Shown one piece after another: positions 55,401 to 63,900 of a DNA stretch of 64,000 nucleotides. The position numbers were made by a program, and so were the translations under genes. The notes under the pieces were generated by a model. That model was not told the origin of the DNA, ran no database searches, and saw only the letters and a list, made by a program, of their open reading frames with translations. How positions within the stretch are numbered: position 1 is the first letter of the stretch; each line of letters starts with the position of its first letter. The stretch lies in NCBI RefSeq assembly GCF_900155475.1, contig NZ_FXAM01000002.1, positions 248,001-312,000 on the forward strand. Direction: 5' to 3'. This DNA is from Methylomagnum ishizawai. GTDB taxonomy: Bacteria; Pseudomonadota; Gammaproteobacteria; Methylococcales; Methylococcaceae.

Positions 55401-58400
55401 CATCCAAATCGCGGCGCAAAGCGCCTTGGCCTTGCGCGATAAAACCTTGGCGCTGATGGACGAGGCCGATTTCCGCGCCGCCTTCGCGCCACGGGCGGCG
55501 GTGGGCGCGGCCTTCCTGGCGGCGTTCGCGGCGCGGCCACCCCGTTGCCTCTTGCTGTTTTCTTCCGCCAACCTGTTCCTGGGCCAGCACGGCCAGGGCA
55601 ATTATGTCGCCGGGAACGCGGCCTTGGCGGCGCTGGGACAGGCGGCGCGGGCGCGGGGCTGGCCGGTGCATTTGGTGCATTGGGGCTTGTGGGGCGAGGT
55701 CGGCGCGGTGGCCGATCCCGCCATACAGGCGCGGTTTTCCGCCGAGGGCGTCCTGCCCATCACCCCGGACCTGGGGGCGGCGCTGCTGCCGATGGCCTTG
55801 GCGGCGGGCGCGGATATCGCCGCCGTGCGGGTCGAACCGGCCCGCTTGGCGGCGCTGGAATGGGTGGAGCGCCAAGCCTGGCGGCGGGCCGAACCGACCG
55901 GCCCGGCTCCCACCGCCCCGGCGCTGGCGGCGCAGTTGGCGCGGGCCGTTCCGGTCGATGAGTCCATCGCGGCGGCGGGAACAGCCTTCGCCATTTTGGA
56001 GCGCTATGGTTTGGCGCGGGTGGCCGGGATGTTCCGTGCCCTGGCCGGTGCCGCCGCCCAGCGCCGCCTGACCCCGGCCCGGCTGTGGCGGGAATTGGGC
56101 GTGGTCCCGGACTATACCCGGCTGGTCCTGGCCCTGTTGCGGCGGCTGGCCGAATTGGGCTGGGTGGAGGAACGCGACGGGCTGTGGCGGCTGGCCGGGG
56201 CGGAAACACCGGATTTGGACCGATACCGCGCCGAACTGGACGGCTGGACCCAGGACCGCCCTTGGCTCGCCGCCAACCGCGATTTATTGGAAAGCTGTCT
56301 CGACGCCTATCCCGCCGTGCTGCGCGGGGAGCGGGCCGGGTCGGCGGTGTTGTTCCCGGATGGCGATACCCGGCGGGTGGCGGTGGCCTACCAGGGCAAC
56401 CCTATTTCCGACCGGGCCAACGCTTTGTTGGTCGCGGCGGTCGTGGCCGAGGTCGAAGCCCGTTTGAAGGCCACGCCGGGGCCGGTCCATCTGCTCGAAG
56501 TGGGCGCGGGCACCGGCGGTAGCACCCTGCCCGTGCTGGCCGGGCTGCGGTCCTGGCGGGAGCGCGTCCGCTACCACGCCACCGATATTTCCCCGTATCT
56601 GGCCCAGCGCTTGCGCGGACGTTGCGCCGAGGAAGGTTGGGAAATCGAGGCTGCGGCTTTGGATATCACCCGTGCCCCAGGACCGGAGGACACGGCCCGT
56701 TACGATTTGATCATCGCCGCCAATGTGGTCCACGCCACCCCGGATATTGCCGCGACCCTAAGCCATTTGCGGACCCGGCTGGCGGCGGGCGGACGCTTGT
56801 TGCTCAATGAACTGACCGCCCGCCGCGACCTGGGCACCTTGATTTTCGGCCTGACCCCGCAATGGTGGATGGCGGACGACCCCGAACTCCGGCTGCCCGA
56901 TAGCCCGGCGCTGGCCCCGGAGGCGTGGCGGGGCGTGCTGGCCGAAACCGGCTGGATCGAACCGCTATCCATAGGCGTGGAAGGCGAAGCTGAAACCAGC
57001 GGCCAAAGCCTGGTCACGGCCCTGGCCGACGCATGGAACCCGGTCGGCCCGGATTCCGAAGCCGCAAGCCCGTCCGTCCCAGCCCCCGCCGTCCCAGCCG
57101 CAACCCCGGCCCCGCCCAGGCTGGCGGAAGGAACCGCGCGGGACGGGCTGGAGCCGATGCTGGATTATCTCAAGCGGCTGTTCACGGCGGTGCTGGGGGT
57201 GGACCCGTCCGAGATGCGGCCCGGCGATACCTTCGAGCGCTACGGCGTCGAATCGCTCTCGGCCCTGGAAATCCGCAACCGCATCGCCGCCGATTATCCG
57301 GCGGTGTCCAGTACCCTGCTGTTTGAACACAACACCCTGCGCCGCCTCGCCGAGCATTTGCTGACCCTGGGCGTTCCGGCCCAGCCGCACCGCACCCCGC
57401 CGCCCCAAGACCTGCCACCCGCCCCGGCTCCTTCGGTAGCCGAGGATGCGGAATCCCAGCCCGCGCCACCGGTCCGGGCCGAACCCATCGCGGTGATCGG
57501 TTTCGCCGGGCGTTTCCCCGGCGCGGACACCCCGGAAGCACTGTGGACGTTGCTACGCGAAGGCGGCAGCGCCTTGGGGCCGGTGCCCGCCGACCGCTGG
57601 GACGCCGAGCGCTATCTGGACCGGGGCGCAGGCAAAGTGCCCGCGCCCGGCCATTGCCGTTCGCGCTGGGGCGGTTTCCTCGAAGGCATCGACCGCTTCG
57701 ACCCGCTGTTCTTCGGCATCCCGCCCCTGGAAGCCGAAACCATGGACCCGCAGGAACGCCTGTTCATCGAAACCTGTTGGAACGCCCTGGAAGACGCTGG
57801 CACCACCCCGGCCCGCCTCGCCGATCAAGCCCGCGCCACGGGTGCGCCGGGTTCGGTGGGGGTGTTCTGCGGCGTGATGAACACCGCCTATCAATGGCTG
57901 GCCGCCGAGGCTTGGCGGGCCGGGGAAGACCGCGCCGCCAGCAGCCATTTCTGGTCGATCCCCAACCGGGTGTCGTATTTGTTCGATTTCGATGGCCCCA
58001 GCTTGGCCGTCGATACCGCTTGTTCGTCCTCGTTGACCGCCTTGCACTTGGCCTGCGAGAGCCTCAGGCGCGGCGAATGCGGCGCGGCCTTGGTCGGGGG
58101 TGTCAACCTGATCGCCCACCCCAGGCAGTTGGTGAACCTGGGACAAGCCGGGATGATCGCCGCCGGGGCCGAATGCCGGGCTTTCGGGGCCGGGGCCGAT
58201 GGCTTCGTCGATGGCGAGGGCGTGGGCGTGCTGGTGTTGAAACCCTGGTCGCGGGCGCTGGCCGATGGCGACCGCATCGACGGCTTGATCGTCGGCAGCG
58301 CCCTCAACGCCGGGGGCAAGACCGGCGGCTTCACCGTGCCCAATCCCAGGGCGCAAACCGCGGTGATCCGCGCCGCCCTGGATCAAGCCGGGATCGGTGC

Positions 58401-60912
58401 CGATGGCCTCTGCTTGATCGAAACCCATGGCACCGGCACCGAATTGGGCGACCCCATCGAAGTGGCGGGCCTGTTGGCGGCGCTGAAAGACCCGGCCCCG
58501 GCCCAGCGCCTGCCCTTGGGCACCCTGAAGGCGAATATCGGCCATTTGGAAGCGGCGGCGGGCATCGCCAGCCTCATCAAGGTGTTGCTGCAATTACGCC
58601 ACGCCACCATCGCGCCGGCCCGTCATGCCGCCACCCCCAATCCCTTGATTCCCTGGCCGGACGCGCCGTTCCGCCTGCCCGCCGACGCCGAACCCTGGCC
58701 GCAACCCCCGCATCGTCCGCGCCGGGCGGCGGTGTCCGGTTTCGGCGCGGGCGGGGCCAATGCCCATGTCATCGTCGAGGCAGCCCCCGCCACGCCGCGG
58801 CGGGCGGTACCGGCTTCCCCGGAACACTTGCCGCTGACGGCCAAGACGCCCCGGCTCCTGGCGGAACTGGCAGGCCGGATGGCCGAGGCGGTCGCCGGAT
58901 TGGCCCCGCGCCACGCCGGTGGCGATACCCGTACCTTATTGGCCGATATCGGCAGGACGTTGCGCGAAGGCCGGGTCGGGCAGGCCCATACCCTGTGGTT
59001 CGCCGCCCATGATGTCGATGAATTCGTCGCCGCCTTGCGGGCGGTGGCGCGGGGCGGAATCCCCCCGGAACCGGCGCGCCCCCCGGTCGAGCCGCCGTGT
59101 GATCCCCGCGCCCGGCCCGTGTCCCTGCCCACCTCGCCGTTCGACCGGCAACGTTATTGGCTCGATGTGGAACCCGCGCCGCCCGGTGGCGTGCCCGGTG
59201 TCCGGCCCGCAGTGGCGGATGCCGGGCACGCCACGCCACCGGCTACCGCCACCCAGCTTCTAGGCTTGGAATGGATGCCCGATCCTGTGCCGACCGCAGG
59301 GGCGTCTCCATCCCGCACCATCCTGTTGATTGGCGGTGGCGCGGCGTTGGCGGCGGATTTGGCCGGTTTGGGCCATGCGGTCGAACGGCTGTCGGCGGCG
59401 GGCACCGAATGGCAAACCACTCTGGCGCACGCGGGCGAACCCTGCTGGGTCGTCGTCGATGGCCGTGGCGGCGACGCAGCCGGGCCGATGCTGCGGGCGG
59501 CGCTGGATATCGCCCGCCGCGTCGTCGGCACAGCGGGACCGGGCCGCCTTTTGCACATCGCATCCTTGGGTGCGGACGGTCAGCCGCTGCCAGCGTCCAT
59601 CGCGATAGCCGCTTTGTTCCGCTCGCTGGTTCTGGAAAATCCGGCCTGTAGCGCCGCCGCCGTGGCGATGGCACAGCCCACCGCCGCCGCCATCGCCGCC
59701 GAATTGGCGGCTTTGGACCGGCCCGGCAGTTATGGCGTCCGCTATCTGGGGGCGGAACGCCAGCAGTTGGCTATCGCGCCGCCCGCCGCCGGGTCGGCCC
59801 GTCCGTTGCCGGGCTTCCGCGAGGGCGGGAGTTATGTGCTGGTGGGCGGTTTGGGCGAAGTGGGTCGGCCTTTGGCCCAGGTCTTGGTGCGTCGCTACCG
59901 GGCGCGGGTGGCGATTCTGGGCCGTACCGCGCCGGATGCCCAGGTTCAGGCGCGGTGGGCCGAGTTGGGGAGTTCGGGTTCCATCCGCTATGTGCGTTGC
60001 GATATCAACGACCGCGCCGACTTGGCTGCGGCCCTGGCCCAGGTCGCGGAGTTTCAGGGCGGCATCGATGGCGTGTTGCATCTCGCCCGCAAGGTCGCGC
60101 CCGCGCCCTTGCACGCGCTGCGACTGGAAGACGCCGCCGCCACCCTGGCCCCCAAGGTCGAAGGCAGCTTGAATTTGCTCGGTGCGCTGGCGGCTTACCG
60201 CCCGGATTGGCTGATCCTGTTCTCGTCCCTGGCCGCTTGGGCCGGGCAGGCGGGCGGGGCCGATTACGCGGCGGCTTGTGCGTTCCAGGACGGTTTGGCC
60301 CTCGCCGCCGGGCCAATGCCGACGCCGGTACTGGCGGTGGCTTGGCCGCAATGGGAACACGACCTTTATCTCGACGCGGCCAAACGGCAGCAATGGTCGG
60401 CCCTCGACCTCGCCACGCTGGACATCGAGGCCGGGCTGGACGCGCTGGAAAACCTGTTGCGGCAAGGGCCGGGTGCCTATGGCGTCCTCCACGGCGCGGA
60501 TTCGGCGCTCGCCCGTTTGGCGGAGCGCTTGCCGGGCTACCGGGCCGCGCCGTCCTGGGCCGGGCAATTGGCCGGGTGGGACGCCGCGACCTTGCGGGCC
60601 TACCGCGATTACCTGCGGGCCGAAGGGCTCGCGCCGCCTACCCTGGACAGTCCACAAGACCCGCCCGCTTCCGCCGCGGACACCTTCGCCGCCGAGGTGC
60701 TGGCGGTGTGCGCCGAGTATTTGAAAATCGCGCCGGACCTGTTGGCCCAGGCTTCGTTCGCCGAACTGGGCCTGGATTCGATCCGCGCCCTGCATTTGGC
60801 CGAGCGCTTGCAACGCTGCCTGCAACGCCCCGTGGAACCTGTCATGCTGTTCCAACATCCCACCATCGCCCGCCTTTCCGAGGCTTTGGCCACCGCAGGA
60901 GCCCACCCGTGA
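46441..60912 (+). CDS. trans-AT type PKS: cMT-ACP-KS-DH-KR-ACP-KS-DH-KR-cMT-ACP-KS-KR-ACP
   Basis: This is a 4823-residue polyketide synthase. Residues 1-345 are a C-methyltransferase (EIGAGTGGTTGFVL) and 365-442 an ACP (GVDSIVAP); they complete the module whose KS ends the previous protein. Then: KS 461-870, DH 1020-1270 (DHVWDGRAIVPA), KR 1280-1735 (TGGLGGLGLAL), ACP 1747-1822 (GIDSIMIT); KS 1843-2270, DH 2440-2695 (SQHIVGGERLLPG), KR 2700-3150 (VGGMGGVG), cMT 3155-3535 (EVGAGTGGSTLPVL), ACP 3570-3642 (GVESLSAL); KS 3680-4117, KR 4273-4700 (VGGLGEVG, ADYAAAC), ACP 4745-4815 (GLDSIRAL). Each KS keeps Cys-His-His. No AT is present. The expected steps are an alpha-methyl unit, an alkene, an alpha-methyl alkene and a hydroxyl. 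The start overlaps the previous stop by four bases (ATGA). Confidence 0.93.
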   Translation: MNSAHSHSDPSALLDPWCRALLARGVRAAGLDSRVLPDAETLAAAFGAVPRFRRWLEASADLLREPVGTDPDALRDDLLRREPALAAHVALAEACAAALPEILAGKLAATDVLFPGGAPNRVEPIYRDNPWADYFNRLTAEACLQAVAARLARWPGQVPRILEIGAGTGGTTGFVLDRLERHRGTFEYVYSDISPGFVQQGRKLFGGRGHRMEFLRLDIEQAATPPLEPAQIIIATNVLHATRRIDRTLANVRALLADDGLLLLNELTRTDAFAALTFGLLDGWWCFEDAEQRLPHGPVLSAAGWRAALARNGFGTPAVYGWNGREDGFQCLFVTTAAAYTRRAQEPQIRIEARNPIATPGLETGTDAAALRRRVREVLARRLGFAPDDIGWEHPFAELGVDSIVAPQFAADLADALGTGVDAMDIYNHGTVAALAGALAERLPRSSTTETRVVSAASGPPGDAIAVIGLACRFAGAPDADAFWDLLAEGRDATAPVGTARWADPGLQLTAGLLPEAECFDPDFFRLSHAEAEVMDPQQRVFLEECWHALEDAGLGSAQLEGRACGVFVGVAAQHHPANQGEARAALGNSNAILAARIAYHLNLKGPAVPVDTACSSSLVAIHLAAQALRNGDCELALAGGVSVLLCNSALPRFLVEAGMVSPTGQCRAFDAGADGFVPGEGVGVVVLRRLDQALAHGDRILGVIRATGINQDGRTSGITAPSGPAQTALLRRVWAQAGIEPASLSLIEAHGTGTPLGDPIEAQALAAAFGARAGNTRLALGSVKPNIGHTLTAAGVASVIKVLLALRERTLPPSLHFHTPNPRLNLEQSPFYVPQQAEAWRAAEPRRAAVSSFGFSGTNAHAVIEEAPPTTAPVTMAGDALLLLSAADQPALVRLARRLAAWLAAHPDTALADLCRSLNAGRAFLAERAAFRVDALAVFRRGLLALAEGRADPALIHVGGLLGEAGAVWRIAPGDDLTRLGAHFVAGGLADWERLGVGGRVLSLPGYPFARDRFPLPGDAATDGHGAALDALVPGGDPAFADHVWDGRAIVPATALLWLAAQALGGRACLIEAVRWHRPLTADGREARFVLQADGRVVLESAEGRHAEARARPARTEERPQLALPAALPETWNHAAVYQRFAALGFAYGPLFRVVQGIATTPGRAGSRLAWPDGVPASRHPAIGLLDGMIQSALGLLDSGEQPVTVVPIGLGRAWIDPAALAAPLRVEVRAVGDAAASGERHLDVVAWNAAGEVAARLEGLAVRVSEAGDPIQPLLYRPAWRRAELAAGFQPLREVTVLLFDHSATTPPALSGQTCILVTPGPAFRALADHRYELPPGDPAALSALAQALAGRGLHPDVWLNLWPRTQADDDAATRLALGPLTLLHGLRSWLPRRDASRTLRVVQVGPAAKDADPAQAATAGLFHALAGEEPRFMGNTLALPEGVDPWPILLAELAEAEGAGEILLDAEGHRHVRAYVPVPESGGVADPLAHAVCLITGGLGGLGLALAAHLWRTRRAKLALLGRTPPQERAAQVLAALRAEGADILELRADLNDTAALATALADIRVRWGAIQAVFHLAGVQADGFLRGLPVDVPERVLAPKIGGTLALLSALAGSPVRLWVGFGSLAGAFGAPGQAPYAAANRAMDALLERAAHEHPDWRVLALDWGYWALDGGMAVRDRDAASVQASTGLTGFTPEQGMALLDRVLAAPVSGRLLLAQGRRAVFEAFMAGSGPSVPATPPAAAPEDFLAYLTGIVAEITHTPAQRLGPDRALDEFGIDSIMITRLNARLERDLGRISKTLFFEHPTLRSLAAYLARQYGGVRPQVRAAASPPPVPDADPAAIAIVGMAGRFPEAGDLDAYWRNLLAGRVCIREIPAGRWPLAGFYDPDPQRAGTSYAKWGGFIEGVDRFDPLFFNIAPDEAARMDPQERLFLETAWQCLEDAGSTRAGFGPAGEREVGVYVGVMYGDYQLLAHDAAAGQGTIGGAAPYWSIANRVSYALGLEGPSLAVDSACSSSLTALHLACQAIAAGDCRAALVGGVNLSLHPDKYIGLSQGRFASSDGRCRSFGAGGDGYVPGEGVAAVLLKPLTAALAAGDVIHGVIRATAINHGGRTNGYTVPNPAAQAAAIRRALRRAGLSGTELGYIEAHGTGTRLGDPIEIEGLVQALGGNVPPGAIPLGSAKAAIGHLEAAAGVAGLIKVLLQMRHGRYAPLPLAGPVNPDIDFAATPLRLQTTAAAWPTAADGRRYAGVSSFGAGGANAHVIVQDPPPRPARTADGFARVVPLSARTEAQVRALAGALAGHLAGREPPPTLADLCHTLTIGRESLRCRCAFVAQDRDHARNLLAAIAERREGGGVVWGEAPDDSGAAPAQPGGGDLPALAEFWCRGGAALWPQDGTRISLAARPFLGGRHWLRATPPIPVSVPPVPGDWTRQPRPLREGEQAAWLFTLPPDSTLLSQHIVGGERLLPGAAIVAMALELEPAGLKELTWMQSIRAGAAPLRLDFSLRSTAAGTAFTVRAGDDPAVLAAGVMGAVSGAMAVSELPAGAGAVVEAGDFYRRLAELGLEYGGRFQGVRRLWPDAVLARAELAIPDHASPALDPAWLDGAFQTLAGLLPDLRRAVRGEGVPVPYTLGSVAVFGDWRQVREVRARRLSAPDAPVQRFALALVDAAGRPVLSVGELTARRRILAPVATPPTLLKPIWVARPVQGPRPGRALVLVAPGAESLAAELAGRFLDAPVLAFDAALPTGLALAGRTLYYLDTAEGAVPPPEGDAGIWAEAAASRSLRLLAVLRRLAAGPEGRSIQRMVIVTRGVYAVHAAPGLERASDAAGLHGLAKAAAREWPGIPVVAVDLPAEGDGRALDRLAAEPGDSAGAEIAYRQGRRYVRRLRPVVVAGESRLPLEQGGTCLIVGGMGGVGRTLAEHWAREFGARIVLVGRRPAAADSAGFTAKLRTLGGDGLYLQADASDPAAFAAAVAQAEAAFGPIQIAAQSALALRDKTLALMDEADFRAAFAPRAAVGAAFLAAFAARPPRCLLLFSSANLFLGQHGQGNYVAGNAALAALGQAARARGWPVHLVHWGLWGEVGAVADPAIQARFSAEGVLPITPDLGAALLPMALAAGADIAAVRVEPARLAALEWVERQAWRRAEPTGPAPTAPALAAQLARAVPVDESIAAAGTAFAILERYGLARVAGMFRALAGAAAQRRLTPARLWRELGVVPDYTRLVLALLRRLAELGWVEERDGLWRLAGAETPDLDRYRAELDGWTQDRPWLAANRDLLESCLDAYPAVLRGERAGSAVLFPDGDTRRVAVAYQGNPISDRANALLVAAVVAEVEARLKATPGPVHLLEVGAGTGGSTLPVLAGLRSWRERVRYHATDISPYLAQRLRGRCAEEGWEIEAAALDITRAPGPEDTARYDLIIAANVVHATPDIAATLSHLRTRLAAGGRLLLNELTARRDLGTLIFGLTPQWWMADDPELRLPDSPALAPEAWRGVLAETGWIEPLSIGVEGEAETSGQSLVTALADAWNPVGPDSEAASPSVPAPAVPAATPAPPRLAEGTARDGLEPMLDYLKRLFTAVLGVDPSEMRPGDTFERYGVESLSALEIRNRIAADYPAVSSTLLFEHNTLRRLAEHLLTLGVPAQPHRTPPPQDLPPAPAPSVAEDAESQPAPPVRAEPIAVIGFAGRFPGADTPEALWTLLREGGSALGPVPADRWDAERYLDRGAGKVPAPGHCRSRWGGFLEGIDRFDPLFFGIPPLEAETMDPQERLFIETCWNALEDAGTTPARLADQARATGAPGSVGVFCGVMNTAYQWLAAEAWRAGEDRAASSHFWSIPNRVSYLFDFDGPSLAVDTACSSSLTALHLACESLRRGECGAALVGGVNLIAHPRQLVNLGQAGMIAAGAECRAFGAGADGFVDGEGVGVLVLKPWSRALADGDRIDGLIVGSALNAGGKTGGFTVPNPRAQTAVIRAALDQAGIGADGLCLIETHGTGTELGDPIEVAGLLAALKDPAPAQRLPLGTLKANIGHLEAAAGIASLIKVLLQLRHATIAPARHAATPNPLIPWPDAPFRLPADAEPWPQPPHRPRRAAVSGFGAGGANAHVIVEAAPATPRRAVPASPEHLPLTAKTPRLLAELAGRMAEAVAGLAPRHAGGDTRTLLADIGRTLREGRVGQAHTLWFAAHDVDEFVAALRAVARGGIPPEPARPPVEPPCDPRARPVSLPTSPFDRQRYWLDVEPAPPGGVPGVRPAVADAGHATPPATATQLLGLEWMPDPVPTAGASPSRTILLIGGGAALAADLAGLGHAVERLSAAGTEWQTTLAHAGEPCWVVVDGRGGDAAGPMLRAALDIARRVVGTAGPGRLLHIASLGADGQPLPASIAIAALFRSLVLENPACSAAAVAMAQPTAAAIAAELAALDRPGSYGVRYLGAERQQLAIAPPAAGSARPLPGFREGGSYVLVGGLGEVGRPLAQVLVRRYRARVAILGRTAPDAQVQARWAELGSSGSIRYVRCDINDRADLAAALAQVAEFQGGIDGVLHLARKVAPAPLHALRLEDAAATLAPKVEGSLNLLGALAAYRPDWLILFSSLAAWAGQAGGADYAAACAFQDGLALAAGPMPTPVLAVAWPQWEHDLYLDAAKRQQWSALDLATLDIEAGLDALENLLRQGPGAYGVLHGADSALARLAERLPGYRAAPSWAGQLAGWDAATLRAYRDYLRAEGLAPPTLDSPQDPPASAADTFAAEVLAVCAEYLKIAPDLLAQASFAELGLDSIRALHLAERLQRCLQRPVEPVMLFQHPTIARLSEALATAGAHP

Positions 60913-63900
60913 ATCCATCTGTGGAAACCGCCGATGTCCTGACCCGCGAAATCCTCGAACTCCTGGCCGCGACCGCGCCGGAATCCGGGCGCTTGTCCCC
61001 CGCCGAATTCGCGGCCCGGCATCAGGCCCGCCCCCAGCCGCGCAAGACCCTGGATTTCAGCATCATGTTCTTTTCCGCCGCCGCCGACGCGGTGCCCGCC
61101 GCCGGGTTGTATGATCTGCTGCGGCGGGCGGCGGTCAGCGCCGACCGGCTGGGGTTTGCCGCGATTTGGTTGCCGGAGCGGCATTTCCACCGTTTCGGCG
61201 GCGCTTATCCCGCGCCGGCGGTGTTGGCGGCGGTGTTGGCCGACCTGACCCGGCGGGTGCGTTTGCGGGCGGGCAGTATCACCTTGCCTTTGGATTCGCC
61301 GATCCGGGTCGCCGAGGCTTGGGCCATGGTCGATCAGCTTAGCGGGGGGCGGGTCGATCTCGGTTTCGGCAACGGTTGGAGTCCCAATGATTTCGTATTG
61401 GCCCCGGAGTGCTTCGCCGAACGCAAAGGCATCCTGCGCGAGCGTATCGAGCAGGTGCGCGGGCTGTGGCGCGGCGAGGCTTTGTCGTTCATCAATGGCG
61501 AGGGCGGGCGGGTTCCGGTGCGGACCTGGCCCCGGCCCGTGCAGGCGGAACCGCCGATCTGGATCGCCGCCACCGGCAACCCGGAAACTTTCGCCTGGGC
61601 CGGTGCCCAGGGGTTCAATATCCTGACCATGTTGCTCGGCGGCACGCTACAGGACACCGCCGGGCGGGTCCGGGTGTACCGAGAAGCCCGCCGCGCCGCC
61701 GGTTTGGACCCCGCAGGGGGCCGGGTGGCTTTGATGCTGCATACCCTGGTCCACCCCGACCGGGCGCGGGTGATGGCGGCGGTCCAGGAGCCGTTTACCC
61801 GCTATGTGCGCGACGCCCTCGACGCCCAGCGCCATGCCAGCCCGGAAGGCCGGGCCTTGGACGAGACCCAACGCGAACAGATGGTGCGCTATGCCACCGA
61901 GCGCTATACCCGTACCGCCGCCTTGTTCGGCCCGCCCGAAGATTGCCAAGCGCTGTTGCGGGAGATTGCCGGGGCCGATATCGACGAAATCGCTTGCTTG
62001 ATCGATTTCGGCCCGGAAACGGATTTGGTCCTCGAAGCCTTGCCGCATCTGGCCGGACTGCGCGACCAGTGGAACGGCGTCCCGGCCTGCCATCCCGCGC
62101 CGGAACCCGCCGCCATCGCCACGCCGAACCATTCGCCCATCGCGATCATCGGCATGAGCGGCAGCTTTCCGGGTGCCCCGGATTTGGCGGCTTTGGCCGA
62201 GGCGCTGGCCGCTAATACCTCGGCCCTGCGTCCGCCGCCGCCAGGCCGTTATGGCGCGGAAACCCCGGCCTTGGCCTTGGGTGGTTTCATCGACGAGGTG
62301 GAATGGTTCGATCCCACGCCGTTCCGCTTGTCCCCGGCGGAAGCCGCCGTCATGGACCCACATCAGCGCTTGCTGCTGAGCGCGGCGCGGCGTTGTTTCG
62401 CCGATGCGGGGCTGTCCCCCGCAGCGGTGGCGGGCACGGCGACCGGGGTATTCCTGGCCTTGTATTCCGACAGCCATAGCGCCCGCCAGCCCACCCCGCC
62501 CAACGGCCAGCCCGATCCCTTGGCCGCGACCGGGCGCATCCATGCCTTGGCCGCCAACCGGATTTCCCATGTTTTCGATTTGGCCGGTCCCAGCGAGGTC
62601 GTCGCCACCGCGTGTTCTTCGGGACTGGTGGCGGTGCACCGTGCCGTGCAGGCTGTGCGGGCCGGGGAATGCGCCATGGCCTTGGTCGCGGCGGCCAGCC
62701 TCCTGCTTAGCGATGGCGAATCCCGCGCCCTGGGCGGCTTGGGTATCTTGTCGCCGGAGGGCCGTTGCCGTCCGTTCGACCGGGCGGCGAATGGACAAGC
62801 GCGGGGCGAAGGCGTCTGTGCCTTGCTCTTGAAACCATTGGACGCGGCCTTGGCGGCGGGCGATCCCATCCACGCGGTGATCCGGGGCAGCGCGACCAAT
62901 CACAGCGGTGCGGCCAGCGGTTCCTTGCTCCTGCCCAACGCCAACCGCCAAGCCGATTGCATGGCGCAAGCCCTGGCCGATGCCGATGTGCCGCTGGCCG
63001 GTTTGGGCTATATCGAGGCCCATGGCGCGGGCGGGGCGGGCGATTTGGCGGAATTGGCGGCTTTCGCCGAAGTTTGGCGGCGACAGGGCGCGGTGCCCCA
63101 CGAACCGGGAATCGCGCTGGCTTCCGGCAAGGCGGCGATGGGTTCCTTGGACGCGGCGGGGGGCTTGGCGGGTTTGGCGCGGGCGGTGTTGGCCGTGCGC
63201 GAGGGGATGTTGCCGGGTTTGGCGGCGGGGGGCGATTTGGGCGCGGACTCTCCTTTGGCCGGTACGCCCTTCTATTTGAACCGCCAGCCCCGGCCCTGGA
63301 CCGGCCCGGAAACCCGCCGCGCCGGGGTCCATGCCTACGGACTGGGCGGGGTCAATGCCCATGTCATCGTCGAAGCCCCGCCCCGGCCCCGCCCGGCGGC
63401 ATCGCCTCCGCCTCCCGAGCAACCCCTGCATTTCCCGCTGCCCCCGGAAACATGCGGTTCGGTCCCGGTTCCAGCCCCGGCTTCGGTGGTCGGCGATTTC
63501 TACGATTACGTCACCCGCGACGACCATGGCCGGTTCGAGGAAACCTATCTCACCCTCGCGCCTTTCCCGGAGCCGGTGCCGGGGTTCTCTTGGACCCGGA
63601 CCATGCAGAACCCCGCCGCCCACCCGGACCATGCCCGCTTGTTGCTGGACAAGCAGCGCGAAATGCGGGCGGTGGCCTTCGCCCCGGTGGATTTCGCCCA
63701 GGCGCGGCGGATGCTGGATATCGGCTGCGGTTTGGGCACCGATTTGATCGTCCTCGCCGAAACCCATCCCCAACTCGAAGGCGTGGGCTATACCTTGTCT
63801 CCCGCCCAAGCCGGGGCGGCGGGACAGCGCATCGCGGCGTGGGGCTTGGAACGGCGCTTGACGGTGCGGCAGGGCGATTCGGCCCGCGATGCTTTTCCGG